Assembly (NCBI GenBank): GCA_001899255.1
Contig: MKVX01000002.1
Span: 465,619-529,618 of the forward strand
Origin: Rhizobiales bacterium 62-47
GTDB lineage: Bacteria; Pseudomonadota; Alphaproteobacteria; Rhizobiales; Xanthobacteraceae
Direction: 5' to 3'
DNA: 64,000 nt
Of this stretch, positions 53,708-64,000 are shown in pieces (position 1 is the first letter of the stretch; each line of letters starts with the position of its first letter). Made by a program: the position numbers and the translations under genes. The notes beneath the pieces were generated by a model. It worked only from the letters and a program-made list of their open reading frames with translations, was not told where the DNA came from and did not search any database.

Positions 53708-54011
53708 TCTCTTATTTGGCACGATCTGCAACCTGATTGGCAACAAAAATATTCGATCGGGCGTACAGAAACGATACGAGAAGAATTGATGCAGAGGCAG
53801 TTAGTTAGCGGCCTCGTAAAGTTGCGGCAGGTCCCTCTGTCAACGTCGAAGATACGAAATCGCGGCCAGCACTTCGGAGGATCGCCGCATGCTAACTGGC
53901 CGCAAACTGATGACCGAATGGCTGAGGCCACCTCCAGAGATGGAATTTCTACGAAACTGGGTACAACCAGCTCGCGGCCTTTCAGCACACTAAAATTAAG
54001 AGCGAGAGCAG
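53708..54011. other. divergent region and right border of catabolic cluster
   Basis: Here the lower-GC cluster ends and the high-GC mcc operon begins. The 5' upstream part of mccB shows no operator that I recognise. A TTGGCACGATCTGCAAC near 53719 resembles a sigma-54 promoter, but its GG-GC spacing is 8 and not 10. Confidence 0.35.
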
Positions 54012-55615
54012 ATGCCGCTTCATTCCAATATTGCAACGAATTCTCCGGATTTCACCCAGAACGCCGACGCGATGCGCGCGCTGGTCACGGAGTTGAAGGA
54101 CAAGCTGAACGAGGTCGCGGGCGGGGGCGGCAAGGTATCGCGCCAGCGTCATACCTCGCGCGGCAAGATGTTCGTCCGCGATCGCGTCGATCTCTTGATC
54201 GATCCCGGCACCGCGTTTCTCGAATTGTCGCCGCTGGCGGCGAACGGTCTTTATGGCGGCGACGTGCATTCGGCGAGCGTCGTCACGGGCGTCGGCCGCA
54301 TCGCGGGCCGCGAATGCGTGATTGTCGCCAACGACGCCACCGTCAAGGGCGGCACCTATTACCCGATAACGGTGAAGAAGCATCTCCGCGCCCAGGATGT
54401 TGCCAGGCAGAACAATCTGCCCTGCGTCTACATGGTGGATTCCGGCGGCGCGTTCCTGCCGCTGCAGGACGAGGTCTTTCCCGACGAGCGCCATTTCGGC
54501 CGCATCTTCTACAATCAGGCCAATCTCTCGGCGCAGGGCGTCGCCCAGATCGCCATCGTGATGGGCTCCTGCACCGCCGGCGGCGCTTACGTGCCGGCGA
54601 TGTCCGACGAAAGCATCATCGTGCGCAATCAGGGCACGATCTTCCTCGGCGGCCCGCCGCTGGTGAAGGCCGCGACCGGTGAGGTGGTGACGGCGGAAGA
54701 ACTCGGCGGCGCCGACGTGCATTCGCGCCAGTCCGGTGTCACCGACCACTATGCGCAGAACGATCGCCACGCCGTCGGTATCGCACGCAAGATCGTCAGC
54801 ACGCTGAAGCAGTCGCCGCGGCATGTCTCCGGATGGCAGACGCCGCGCGAGCCGCTCTACGCGCCGCAGGAAATCTACGGCGTGGTGCCCGCCGACAACC
54901 GCAAGCCGTTTGACGTGCGCGATATTATCGCGCGGATCGTCGATGGCTCGGAATTCGACGAGTTCAAGAAGCTCTATGGGCAAACGCTGGTATGCGGCTT
55001 CGCGCATATCTGGGGTTATCCGGTCGGCATCGTCGCCAACAACGGCATCCTGTTCAGCGAAAGCTCGCTGAAGGGCGCGCACTTCATCGAACTGTGCAGC
55101 CAGCGCAATATTCCGCTGGTGTTCCTGCAGAACATCACCGGCTTCATGGTCGGCAAGAAGTACGAAGCCGGCGGTATCGCGCGCGACGGCGCCAAGCTGG
55201 TGACGGCAGTGGCGACGACGTCGGTGCCGAAGTTCACCGTGGTGATCGGCGGCTCCTACGGCGCGGGCAATTACGGCATGTGCGGCCGTGCCTATTCGCC
55301 GCGCTTCCTGTGGATGTGGCCGAACGCGCGCATCTCCGTGATGGGCGGCGAGCAGGCGGCGATGGTGCTGAGCACGGTCCGCCGCGAAGGCATCGAAGCC
55401 AAGGGCGGCACGTGGTCGGCCGAGGAGGAGCGCGAATTCCAGGCGCCGATCCGCGCGCAGTATGAAAAGCAGGGCAGTCCCTATTACGCCACCGCGCGGC
55501 TATGGGACGACGGCGTGATCGATCCCGCCGATACGCGTCTGGTTCTGGGTCTCGGTCTGTCGGCGGCAGCGAACGCGCCGATCGAGCCGACCCGCTTCGG
55601 TATTTTCAGGATGTA

Positions 55616-55616
<1 letters not shown>
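54012..55616 (+). CDS. mccB: methylcrotonyl-CoA carboxylase, carboxyltransferase subunit
   Basis: A 534-residue carboxyltransferase that passes CO2 from biotin to 3-methylcrotonyl-CoA in leucine degradation. It has [22 protein letters not shown] at the start, both crotonase-like halves (ACTAG-like [15 protein letters not shown], and [24 protein letters not shown]), and the normal length. The biotin subunit gene follows with TAATG overlap. The related geranyl-CoA subunit is an alternative, but a HMG-CoA lyase start behind favours MCC. High GC marks it as native. Confidence 0.92.
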
Positions 55617-57625
<2,009 letters not shown>

Positions 57626-57630
57626 ACCGA

Positions 57631-57756
57631 ATGAGCGATCGGGTTCAGATCGTCGAGATGGGGCCGCGCGACGGCCTGCAAAACGAGAAGGTGTCGGTCA
57701 GCGTCGATGCGCGCATCGCCTTCGTCGAGACGCTGGTGGCAGCTCTCAAATGTTAG
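57631..57756 (+). pseudogene. HMG-CoA lyase, 5' fragment
   Basis: The start of HMG-CoA lyase is clear: MSDRVQIVEMGPRDGLQNEK with the metal/substrate region, then VDARIAFVETLVAA. After this the sequence leaves the family and stops at codon 42 (LKC, TAG). A complete enzyme has about 300 residues. The gene directly follows mccA (5 bp), the normal place in leucine degradation, so the operon has been cut by the mobile DNA that begins about 57745. The enzyme, if needed, must be supplied by another locus. Confidence 0.88.
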
Positions 57757-58352
57757 CGCCGATGCAAAAAAAAGTGCCCCACTGTGGCGAAGTAGAACTG
57801 ATTCACTAGGGAAAAATGACGGTTTTGCGCGAGAGGGGATTTCGCATGGAGAGATGCACAGGTGTGTCAAAAATTTGAGTGGCCTTCTGTGTGGTACTTT
57901 CTATGGTATTCGTGTGGTGCTCAGTGGCTCCTCTACGGACCGCAATGGTCATGTGTGGTCCGAATAGAAGGCGGGATCCGCTTGATCGGATAGACTGCGG
58001 AATCGCGCAGGCGATCAGTTGGTCTCCTCGTGGTCGAGGAAGCCAACGCAGGGCAGGTAGGACGGAGTTGGCGGGCGACCGTCCCGTTGCGCTTGCTGGA
58101 TCGCGTCCGCTTGGTCCCTCGGATTGCCGACAACGCGCCTTGTCTCACCCCGTCGACGGGTTTTGTTAGGCCTAAGCGACCGCTCTCTTTGGAGACGGGG
58201 CAGCTTCGGGCCCGCACTCCACAAGCTGAGCCTGGATTATTCAACTTTGCAGGATTCGGTTGGTAGTTGATTGGCCCTACCTGGGGCTTACGTGTGGCCC
58301 CGCATGTCCCGCGGGTGGCGCCGTTAACTTCTCGCCGGCTAGTATAGGCCTC
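57757..58352. other. mobile-element junction and region before the tra-like genes
   Basis: About 600 bp with no gene I can support. The left end TGTTAGCGCCGATG and then the repeated AAAGTGCCCCACT / AGAACTGATTCACT resemble the left end of an IS21/IS408-like element, so an IS remnant may sit at the break. On the minus strand ATCCTGC (58249-58255), the core of an IncP-type nick site, stands about 100 bp before the TraK-like gene, where RP4 has oriT. Both readings are weak. Confidence 0.3.
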
Positions 58353-58829
58353 ATGAATATCGATCTGAAACGCCTGCGTGCCGACATGAAGCAGCTCAAG
58401 GCTCGTCGCGCTGCCTCGCCAATAGGAAAAATCAAAACAGGGGCTACCGAGATCATTCGGAACAATTTCGAAGAGATCGAGCGCTTGCACCATGAGGACG
58501 GCGCGAGCTGGACCGAAATCGCCAGCGGTCTCGCGGCGCAGGGTGTAACCCAAGGGGAGGGTCAGCCGCTCACTGGGCGGCGCCTGACGGCGTTGATGCA
58601 CAACATCAGAACGCGCGCAGAGAAGCTCAAGAGCAAGGGGGGCGCGCGAAATCGGACCACGATTGTGTCCAAACGCCTTCAGGACGTCCCAACCGGCAAG
58701 AGGGTCTCTCTCAGCCCCGAGATGAACAGACCGGCCGTCGGCGGCAACTCGCCGGAGGAGATGGTCAGCGAAGACGAAATCCGACGCACCGAACTCGCCA
58801 AACACGCCCACCTCCTCAGGAAGCGTTGA
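58353..58829 (+). CDS. TraK-like conjugation accessory protein
   Basis: A 158-residue basic protein with a helical N-terminal DNA-binding-like part (MNIDLKRLRADMKQLKARRA, DGASWTEIASGLAAQGVTQ, LTGRRLTALMHNI). Position before a TraL-like ATPase and a TraM-like small protein is the same as for TraK of RP4, which binds oriT. I infer the role from this order and the HTH-like part, not from a family hit. The ATG at 58353 begins the protein-like sequence; the frame runs on to 58260. Confidence 0.55.
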   Translation: MNIDLKRLRADMKQLKARRAASPIGKIKTGATEIIRNNFEEIERLHHEDGASWTEIASGLAAQGVTQGEGQPLTGRRLTALMHNIRTRAEKLKSKGGARNRTTIVSKRLQDVPTGKRVSLSPEMNRPAVGGNSPEEMVSEDEIRRTELAKHAHLLRKR

Positions 58830-58948
58830 TCGGGCGGCGCAGACGTTTTCAATTGGCCTGCAACTTGGGACCGCTTTTTTCGCTAGGCCTCTTTGCACGC
58901 AGACGGCAACCGCGGTTGCGCGTTCGCTTGTACCCAGAGGAGTCCCCA

Positions 58949-59692
58949 ATGCCACGCCTTTTGCTTGTTGCCCAGGAGACCGGCGGTGTCGGTAAATCCA
59001 CGCTCACCCGCGGCGTCGCCGAAGCGGTGCCCGATGCGCCGATCATCGAGCTGGAATCCACGCCACGAATGCTCGAGTACGACCACGGCAAGACCAAGGG
59101 GCCGAAGCGGGTCTCGCATTTCCCGGTGCGTGCCGACCGGGCCTCCATCGACCGTACCGGCGGCCAAGCCGCCCGTGCCGAGTTCGACGGGCCGATCGAC
59201 GCCATGGTCGGCGCCGAGCTGCCGACCATCATTGACGTCGGGGCCAACACCGCCTCCTCGTTGCTGGCCTCATTCGACGACGAATTCGTCGCGGGCATCG
59301 CGGATACCGGGATCGAGATGGCGCTGGTCGTGGTGGTGACCGCCGATGCCGCCGCCCTGACGGATGGCGCCAAGCTGCTGGCGTCCTCGAAGCGCTGGGC
59401 CAAGGCTCGCTTCGTGGTCGAGAACAAGCTGCGGGGCGATGTCGACCCCGCGATGCTGAAGCGGATCGCCGACGGCGCGCATGTCACCGTGCTGCCGAAG
59501 TTCGAGTTCGAACCGCGCACGCTCGGCTTCCTCCAGGCCACCGGGCTCTGTGCCATCCCGCAGTTGAAGGCGTCCGACTTCCAGAAGGAGTACGGCTTCA
59601 ATGAAGCGCGGCGCATGGTCGGCGACCTCAAGAGCTTCCGCCTCGCGGTCATGGAGGCGGTCCGCCCGGCGGCGACCTGGCTCGCGTCATGA
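58949..59692 (+). CDS. TraL/ParA-like ATP-binding protein
   Basis: A 247-residue P-loop ATPase with the deviant Walker A ETGGVGKST near residues 10-18, as in ParA/MinD and RP4 TraL. Later IIDVGANTASSLLA would be the Walker A-prime/B region. GAGGAG before ATG 58949 decides the start; the frame upstream is not coding. Its stop overlaps the start of the next gene by 4 bp (ATGA). Confidence 0.7.
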   Translation: MPRLLLVAQETGGVGKSTLTRGVAEAVPDAPIIELESTPRMLEYDHGKTKGPKRVSHFPVRADRASIDRTGGQAARAEFDGPIDAMVGAELPTIIDVGANTASSLLASFDDEFVAGIADTGIEMALVVVVTADAAALTDGAKLLASSKRWAKARFVVENKLRGDVDPAMLKRIADGAHVTVLPKFEFEPRTLGFLQATGLCAIPQLKASDFQKEYGFNEARRMVGDLKSFRLAVMEAVRPAATWLAS

Positions 59693-60276
59693 ATGAGCGT
59701 CTGGCAACATTGCGCAAGCGATTCTTCGACGCGAAGGTTGATGCCGACACGTCGAAACGCGAGGTGCGTCAGGCGAGCGCGGCCAAGCTCGCCGAACTTC
59801 GGGCGTTGCCGGATCCCGCCGCTCGGCTGGCGGGCTTGAAGGATCCGGCGCTGCTTCCCTCCGATCGTCAGATTCTGGAGCACGCGATCGCGGATGTGTT
59901 GCCGCCGCGGCGTATCCGGTTTCCCCGGGCGATCGGGGACACCTTGCGGTCCGGATTTCGGCACGCCCGCTACCATTGGCGGGGCTTGGTGGTGGTCACC
60001 CTGATCTCGATCCCCATCATGGTGATCGGCGGCTGGGCCCTCCATAACACCGGTCAGGCGAAAGTTCATTTCGACCGAGAACTCGCGTTCACCTGGACGT
60101 TTTCGGACGGCCATACCGAAGTTCACGCCTTGCGGGTCGACACCGCCGTTCTCGTGATGGGCCGAAATGCGGTTGGGGACGTGCGGCTGCGGTTCTGGTC
60201 GGCCAGAGCAGGGCACGGTGAGGCCCTCATGTCGTCAGAGGCGTACGACCGGTTCGTCATCCCCACTTCGGAGTAA
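59689..60276 (+). CDS. TraM-like single-pass membrane protein
   Basis: A 195-residue protein with one clear membrane helix near residues 100-120 (GLVVVTLISIPIMVIGGWA), a basic helical N-terminal half and a small C-terminal domain outside. In RP4 the order TraK-TraL-TraM is known and this protein has the TraM place. The sequence does not prove family membership. It overlaps the TraL-like gene (ATGA) and is 4 bp before the coupling protein gene. Confidence 0.55.
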   Translation: MNERLATLRKRFFDAKVDADTSKREVRQASAAKLAELRALPDPAARLAGLKDPALLPSDRQILEHAIADVLPPRRIRFPRAIGDTLRSGFRHARYHWRGLVVVTLISIPIMVIGGWALHNTGQAKVHFDRELAFTWTFSDGHTEVHALRVDTAVLVMGRNAVGDVRLRFWSARAGHGEALMSSEAYDRFVIPTSE

Positions 60277-60280
60277 TCAG

Positions 60281-61915
60281 ATGTTCTGGAAGATCTTTGT
60301 ACCGCTCTTGCTCTTGGCCTTCGTGTTTGGCTTTCCCGTCGCGGAATTCATGGTGCACGGCCTTGATGCCTCGCTCTGGCCGAACACGATCCAGGCCCCG
60401 TCCGTCTGGTTCACTGCGATGGCGGATAGTTACGGATTGGATTCGCTGGCCGCCTACCGCGACATAGCCTTTGGCCAGACCAAGGCGTTGGGTCCCTATG
60501 GCCGAAGCGCTCTCGCCTGGATCCTGGCCGGCCCATTCGTGGCTTTCGTCGCCTGTTTTGTACCGAATTACGGTCCGCGGCGCGACCCGCGCGGCACTTA
60601 TGGTAATGCCCGGTGGGCCAGCCGCAAGGAGCGCGCGAGAATGCGCATCGGCCTTGAGCTCGGGCTCGAACCCGAGACCCGTCGGCCGATCCGGGTCTCG
60701 ACCGAAAGCCACCTCATCACCATCGCGCCGCCGCGCACCGGAAAGACATCGGGGTTGTTAATTCCCAATCTGGTCGTTCCCGATAACACGGGCTGGTGTG
60801 GGCCCGCCATTGTCATCGATCCGAAAGGCGAAGCTTATCGCGCCGTGGCGATCCGCCGGCGGGCGCTCGGACGGACCGTGCGCTGCTTGGATCCCATCGG
60901 AATTGTCGGCGGCTCTGATAGTTGGAATCCGCTTGCGACGATGGACCCGGAGGACATCCTGCATCTGCAACGTGTCGCCCGCGCCTTGCTGCCGGAGCAG
61001 GTCAAGGGCGAAGCGGTGTACTTCCAGAACCGCGCCGTCGATGTCATCGTCGGCGCCTTCCTGGTGGCGCACTCCGCCAACTGCGCAACACCGGCGAATG
61101 CCGCATGGCTGCTATCGAATCTCAAGACTTTTGGGGAGTGGCTTGCGCCACTGAAAGGGAACGCAGCAGCGGCTGCGAGAGCTGTGCTTGCCATGGATCC
61201 GAAAGGCCGGGATTCGATTGTGTCGACGGCGGCCCAAGCCTTCAGCTGGTGCAACGACAAGCGGCTACAGCGCCTTACGTACAAGAGCACCTTCTCCATG
61301 TCGGAGGTGACGACCGGCAACATGGACCTGTTCATCACGCTACCGGCCGAAGACATGAAGACGCTGACCCCGCTGATGCGATGGTTGCTGTGCGAGCTCT
61401 TCACCGCCGTCCGGCGCCAGCGAGCTCGGGAGCCGATCGTGTGCTTCATCGATGAGGCCGCGACCCTTGGCCGTTTCGAAGAGCTCTTGGTCGCTGCCGG
61501 CGAGCTTCCCGGACAAAATCTGCGGCTCTGGACGTTCTGGCAAAGCCGCAGTCAGATCATCGACATCAACGGCGCGGAGGGCGCCCGTACGCTGCTCAAC
61601 ACGGCGGAATTCACCACCTACTCCGATCTGCCACTCACCGATCCGGATGAACGCGAATTTCTCTCGCGATCGATCGGCGACTACACCTTGATGGAGATGG
61701 TCGAGACCACGGACGGAAACACCGGCAAGACCACCCGGGCGTTTCAGCCCAAGGCGGTGCGCCTGATGACCGAGGATGCCATCGGTCAGGTCCCGACAAG
61801 CGACCTTATCGTGTTTCCCAACAGCAAGCGGTACGTCAAGCGGCCGATGATTCTGCGCAAGACCTCCCATGACGATTCCCGATTGACGAAACACATCGTC
61901 ACCGAGAAGCGGTGA
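60281..61915 (+). CDS. traG: type IV coupling protein TraG/VirD4
   Basis: A 544-residue T4CP that links the relaxosome to the mating channel. Two N-terminal membrane helices (FVPLLLLAFVFGFPVAEF, ILAGPFVAFVACFV), Walker A APPRTGKTSG near residues 149-158, the TraG pattern VIDPKGEAYR and Walker B VCFIDEAATLG are intact. ATG 60281 was chosen since it starts the first membrane helix, 4 bp after the TraM-like gene. No relaxase or channel genes are in the window, so the module continues outside or is partial. Confidence 0.9.
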   Translation: MFWKIFVPLLLLAFVFGFPVAEFMVHGLDASLWPNTIQAPSVWFTAMADSYGLDSLAAYRDIAFGQTKALGPYGRSALAWILAGPFVAFVACFVPNYGPRRDPRGTYGNARWASRKERARMRIGLELGLEPETRRPIRVSTESHLITIAPPRTGKTSGLLIPNLVVPDNTGWCGPAIVIDPKGEAYRAVAIRRRALGRTVRCLDPIGIVGGSDSWNPLATMDPEDILHLQRVARALLPEQVKGEAVYFQNRAVDVIVGAFLVAHSANCATPANAAWLLSNLKTFGEWLAPLKGNAAAAARAVLAMDPKGRDSIVSTAAQAFSWCNDKRLQRLTYKSTFSMSEVTTGNMDLFITLPAEDMKTLTPLMRWLLCELFTAVRRQRAREPIVCFIDEAATLGRFEELLVAAGELPGQNLRLWTFWQSRSQIIDINGAEGARTLLNTAEFTTYSDLPLTDPDEREFLSRSIGDYTLMEMVETTDGNTGKTTRAFQPKAVRLMTEDAIGQVPTSDLIVFPNSKRYVKRPMILRKTSHDDSRLTKHIVTEKR

Positions 61916-62163
61916 GGAAAGACGACGCCGTCACGGCCCATGACATAGGGTTCGACGATGCTCATGATCTTGACATGAGAATGCCTCCTGAAGGTCGGGC
62001 TGTGTTTTCTCGCGAGCCGGGCCGGTAGGCCCGGCGAGCGGCGCGCGCGGCCGCGCGTCAACCGCCGATCCGGCCAGCCGGATCGGCGGAAAATTACCAA
62101 GTCTTCTTTAGATGCAGCATCAGCCGTGCAACCCGCTGAGCGGCTGCACGGCTGAAGCGATGC
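61916..62163. repeat. cluster of three strong hairpins
   Basis: Three perfect inverted repeats follow traG: GCCGGGCC/GGCCCGGC at 62016-62035 (loop 4), CCGCCGATCCGG/CCGGATCGGCGG at 62062-62089 (loop 4), and CAGCCGTGCA/TGCACGGCTG at 62121-62154. They lie between the convergent ends of traG and the DUF932 gene. No T run follows them, so simple terminators are uncertain; they could be two-way transcription ends or replication/transfer sites. Confidence 0.6.
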
Positions 62164-63362
62164 TCAGGCGGCGGCCTGCTCCAACAATCGCTTGGCCTTA
62201 CCCTCAAGCTCAAGCCGCGCATCCTGATGAGCCTTGCCGCGGGCAAGCGCAGTAATCCCCTGCACGAAATGAAACACGCTTTCCGGCGGCCGGCCTTCCT
62301 CGTGCAGCACGGTTTCGATGATCTTGCTCGTTTCCGACTTAGAGAACCCGCGCTTGCGCAGGAAGCTGTCTCGGTCCTCTTCGGTCCGGGCGACGATCCG
62401 CTCGCGCGCCGCTCTTATTCCGGCGATGAACGGCGTCGCCGATGAATTGGCAAAGCTTGTCAGCGCGGGAGTGGCTTCATGCGCAAAGCGCTGCGCTGCG
62501 AACTTGGAATGGCGGATGGTGATTTCCTCGAAATTCTCAACGCCCCACAGGTTGCGGTTCATGCAGACGGCGCGGAGATAAAACGAGGCGATGCCGAGAG
62601 TCTTCGATCCGACCTCGCTGTTCCAGCAATAAAATCCCCGGAAATACAAATCGGGCGATCCGTCCGGCAATCGTCCCGCCTCAATCGGGTTGGTATCGTC
62701 AACCAAGAACAGGAACACATCGCGGTCGCTGGCATAGAGCGTCGTGGTGTCCTTGGTGACGTCTATGAACGGGTTGTGGTCATGGTCGCCCAATCCAGCA
62801 CGCCCGGGACCTTCCATCTTGTGTCGCCGGTCCCATTGCCGGCAATTTTCATCACGGCGGCCGTCAGCTCGTGATCCCAGATACGCCCGTAGTCCGGTCC
62901 GGTCACGGCGCGAAGCTCGATCCGCCCATCATCGGCTTCCAGTGTTTTCAGGAGCTCTCCGCGAGGTGAAAGCAGTCCGTGTTGCAGGTTGATTCCGGCG
63001 AGCGGTGCAGGTAGCTGCCGCATGTAAGATGTCGGGGCGCCGACAAGGCTGCACAACTGGCCAAAACTCCAGTGCGTGGGCGCGACCGGCTCGCTGCGGC
63101 CCGGCACCATCAAGCTCAGCCGTTCGGCGTTGTCGCGACTTGCTTCCACGCGTACGGCCCGGCTTTCCACGGTGCGGGTTTGGGCACAGTCAGCACGGCG
63201 GCGAACTGCGTCATGAAGATCAGTCAGACTGAGATAGCGCTCATCGTCAGGACGGGAAAACCACTCCGAAGACACGCGGCCGATCCGTTCGCCGCGCGAT
63301 ACGTCCACGCGAAAGGCGCCGGAAACCGTTTGCTCGTTCCGGGTCAAGGTCATCACTGTCAT
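62164..63362 (-). pseudogene. DUF932 plasmid protein with a frameshift
   Basis: Two adjoining frames give one DUF932 (TIGR03299-like) protein of about 400 residues. The 5' part (63362-62763) starts MTVMTLTRNEQTVSGAF and holds HWSFGQLCSLVGAPTSYMRQ and YGRIWDHELTAAV; it ends in another frame at TTRS. The 3' part (to 62164) continues HNPFIDVTKDTTTLYASDRD, VFLFLVDDTNPIEAG and FYCWNSEVGSKTLGIASF. The change is near 62770-62790, after VLDWATMT. Function is unknown; such genes are usual in plasmids and ICEs. GGAGAA before 63362 sets the start. It may be a sequence error. Confidence 0.8.
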
Positions 63363-63700
63363 GGGTCGTTCTCCTATGGGCTTGGGTTGAAGCGCAGCGC
63401 TGCGCTGCAACCCTGCCCGTCGGCGAGACCGGGGTAGCAAGAGCAAGGGCGGCTGGAGCGGAGGGGGATCACCCGCCCGAAGGGGCGCGCGACAAGCGCG
63501 CGTCTGCACGCGCCCGGACGATAAAGTCGTCAGGAATCTTCGCGGGGCGCGGAAGACCGGGGATACCGCTCCAGCCGGCACCGGTTTCGTTGCTTCACCC
63601 TTGCGCGCGCGAGGGCGGAGCCCTTAGCAATCGTCCTGAAAGTGACACGTATGGCCGAAGGCCTTCCCCTTTTTCTGCGCGTCGGGCGGTTGGCACGACG
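63363..63700. other. intergenic region
   Basis: A GC-rich stretch between the DUF932 gene and the DUF736 remnant, both on the minus strand. It must hold the promoter of the DUF932 gene. GCGCGCGACAAGCGCGCGT near 63486 is a short palindrome. No gene is supported. Confidence 0.4.
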
Positions 63701-63728
63701 AAAAGCCCCGCCTCCGAGGAGGCGGGGC
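63701..63728 (-). terminator. rho-independent terminator of the DUF736 gene
   Basis: Arms GCCCCGCCTCC (63705-63715) and GGAGGCGGGGC (63718-63728) pair perfectly, and read on the minus strand the stem is followed by TTTT. It begins 18 bp after the DUF736 stop codon. Confidence 0.8.
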
Positions 63729-63745
63729 GGTTCGATCCAACTGGA

Positions 63746-63937
63746 TCAGTCGCCGTTCCGGCGGGACCAGATCAGCGTGTAGCTGTCTTCGCCTTCGCCC
63801 TTGACCAGCGAGGCGTAGATCGGAGCCGGAAAGCTTGGATCGTCCAGCTTGACCGAGAGATATTCGCGATCGCTCTCCCGCGCGGTCTTCTTCCAGGCGG
63901 CACCGAACTCGACCTTATGCGGTGCACCGCATAACAT
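63746..63937 (-). pseudogene. DUF736 protein, 3' fragment
   Basis: The C-terminal half of a DUF736 protein: [36 protein letters not shown] and a terminal YTLIWSRR. Full-length members have 100-110 residues; here the first 45-50 are missing and the frame before KVEF is made of TTATGCGG palindrome DNA. The break is near 63914. DUF736 genes sit beside DUF932 genes in rhizobial plasmids and ICEs, in agreement with the gene before. Confidence 0.75.
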
Positions 63938-63965
63938 CGATTATGCGTAGCGCGGGATTATGCGG
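63915..63965. repeat. TTATGCG palindrome and repeats
   Basis: TTATGCGGTGCACCGCATAA (63915-63934) is a perfect 20-bp palindrome, followed by TTATGCG at 63941-63947 and TTATGCGG at 63958-63965. Four half-sites within 51 bp directly at the break of DUF736 suggest a recombinase binding array at the end of an element that goes on beyond the window. Confidence 0.6.
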
Positions 63966-64000
63966 AGTCGTTTGCTGGTAGCCGCGGTTTTCAAGGGCTT

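Noticed and set aside
53715..53735. Sigma-54 promoter between the AraC gene and mccB
   Set aside because: GG to GC spacing is 8 bp; the factor needs 10.
57879..58266. Several 70-96-codon frames in the break region
   Set aside because: Overlapping frames of equal quality on both strands, none with a recognisable motif or ribosome site.

Overview
The window looks like a chromosomal segment of a high-GC alphaproteobacterium of the Hyphomicrobiales, most likely the Bradyrhizobium/Rhodopseudomonas/Afipia group (Nitrobacteraceae). That placement is an inference from gene families (IalB, TerB, TIGR02186 plus TSUP, methylcrotonyl-CoA carboxylase) and base composition, not from a marker gene. No rRNA, tRNA or CRISPR array was seen.

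Layout. 0-22.1 kb is ordinary chromosome, mostly on the minus strand: a GATase, SDR, TerB protein, class III cyclase, P450, Tat-exported hydrolase, MFS exporter, an MBOAT plus SGNH-like acyltransferase pair, IalB, and a set with two DUF3604 proteins, a parvulin and a HupE/UreJ-like membrane protein next to a Crp-type regulator. The intergenic region between that set and the regulator holds a consensus FNR/FixK-type box.

22.1-33.5 kb is an AT-richer accessory island. A degraded AlpA-like fragment marks its left side. It carries a tightly overlapping operon: HI1420-type HTH protein, 26-residue hydrophobic peptide, large NPPW N6-adenine methyltransferase, stand-alone PD-(D/E)XK nuclease, and a nuclease-methyltransferase fusion with NPPY. 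An intact IS21-family element (2626 bp, terminal repeats and a target duplication visible) sits 16 bp behind the last stop codon. After it lie a twice-frameshifted gene and an IS66 transposase remnant. This operon is the best candidate for an undescribed defence system.

33.5-35.2 kb is again high GC (TIGR02186 plus sulfite exporter-like protein). 35.3-53.7 kb is a catabolic cluster of lower GC: CYP153-type P450 with its ferredoxin and ferredoxin reductase, epoxide hydrolase, SsuABC/NMT1-like ABC importer, two Zn alcohol dehydrogenases, aldehyde dehydrogenase, two family III CoA-transferases, acyl-CoA dehydrogenase, nitronate monooxygenase-like protein, and IclR and AraC regulators. Together these could take up a hydrophobic alkyl or alicyclic compound, hydroxylate it, oxidise it to an acid, activate it with CoA and start beta-oxidation. 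The substrate is not known.

54-57.6 kb is high-GC mccB-mccA, followed by only the first 40 or so codons of HMG-CoA lyase. There the gene is cut by a second mobile region (57.75 kb to the window end) with a TraK/TraL/TraM/TraG-like mobilisation module, a frameshifted DUF932 gene, and a DUF736 gene whose 5' half is replaced by a TTATGCG repeat cluster.
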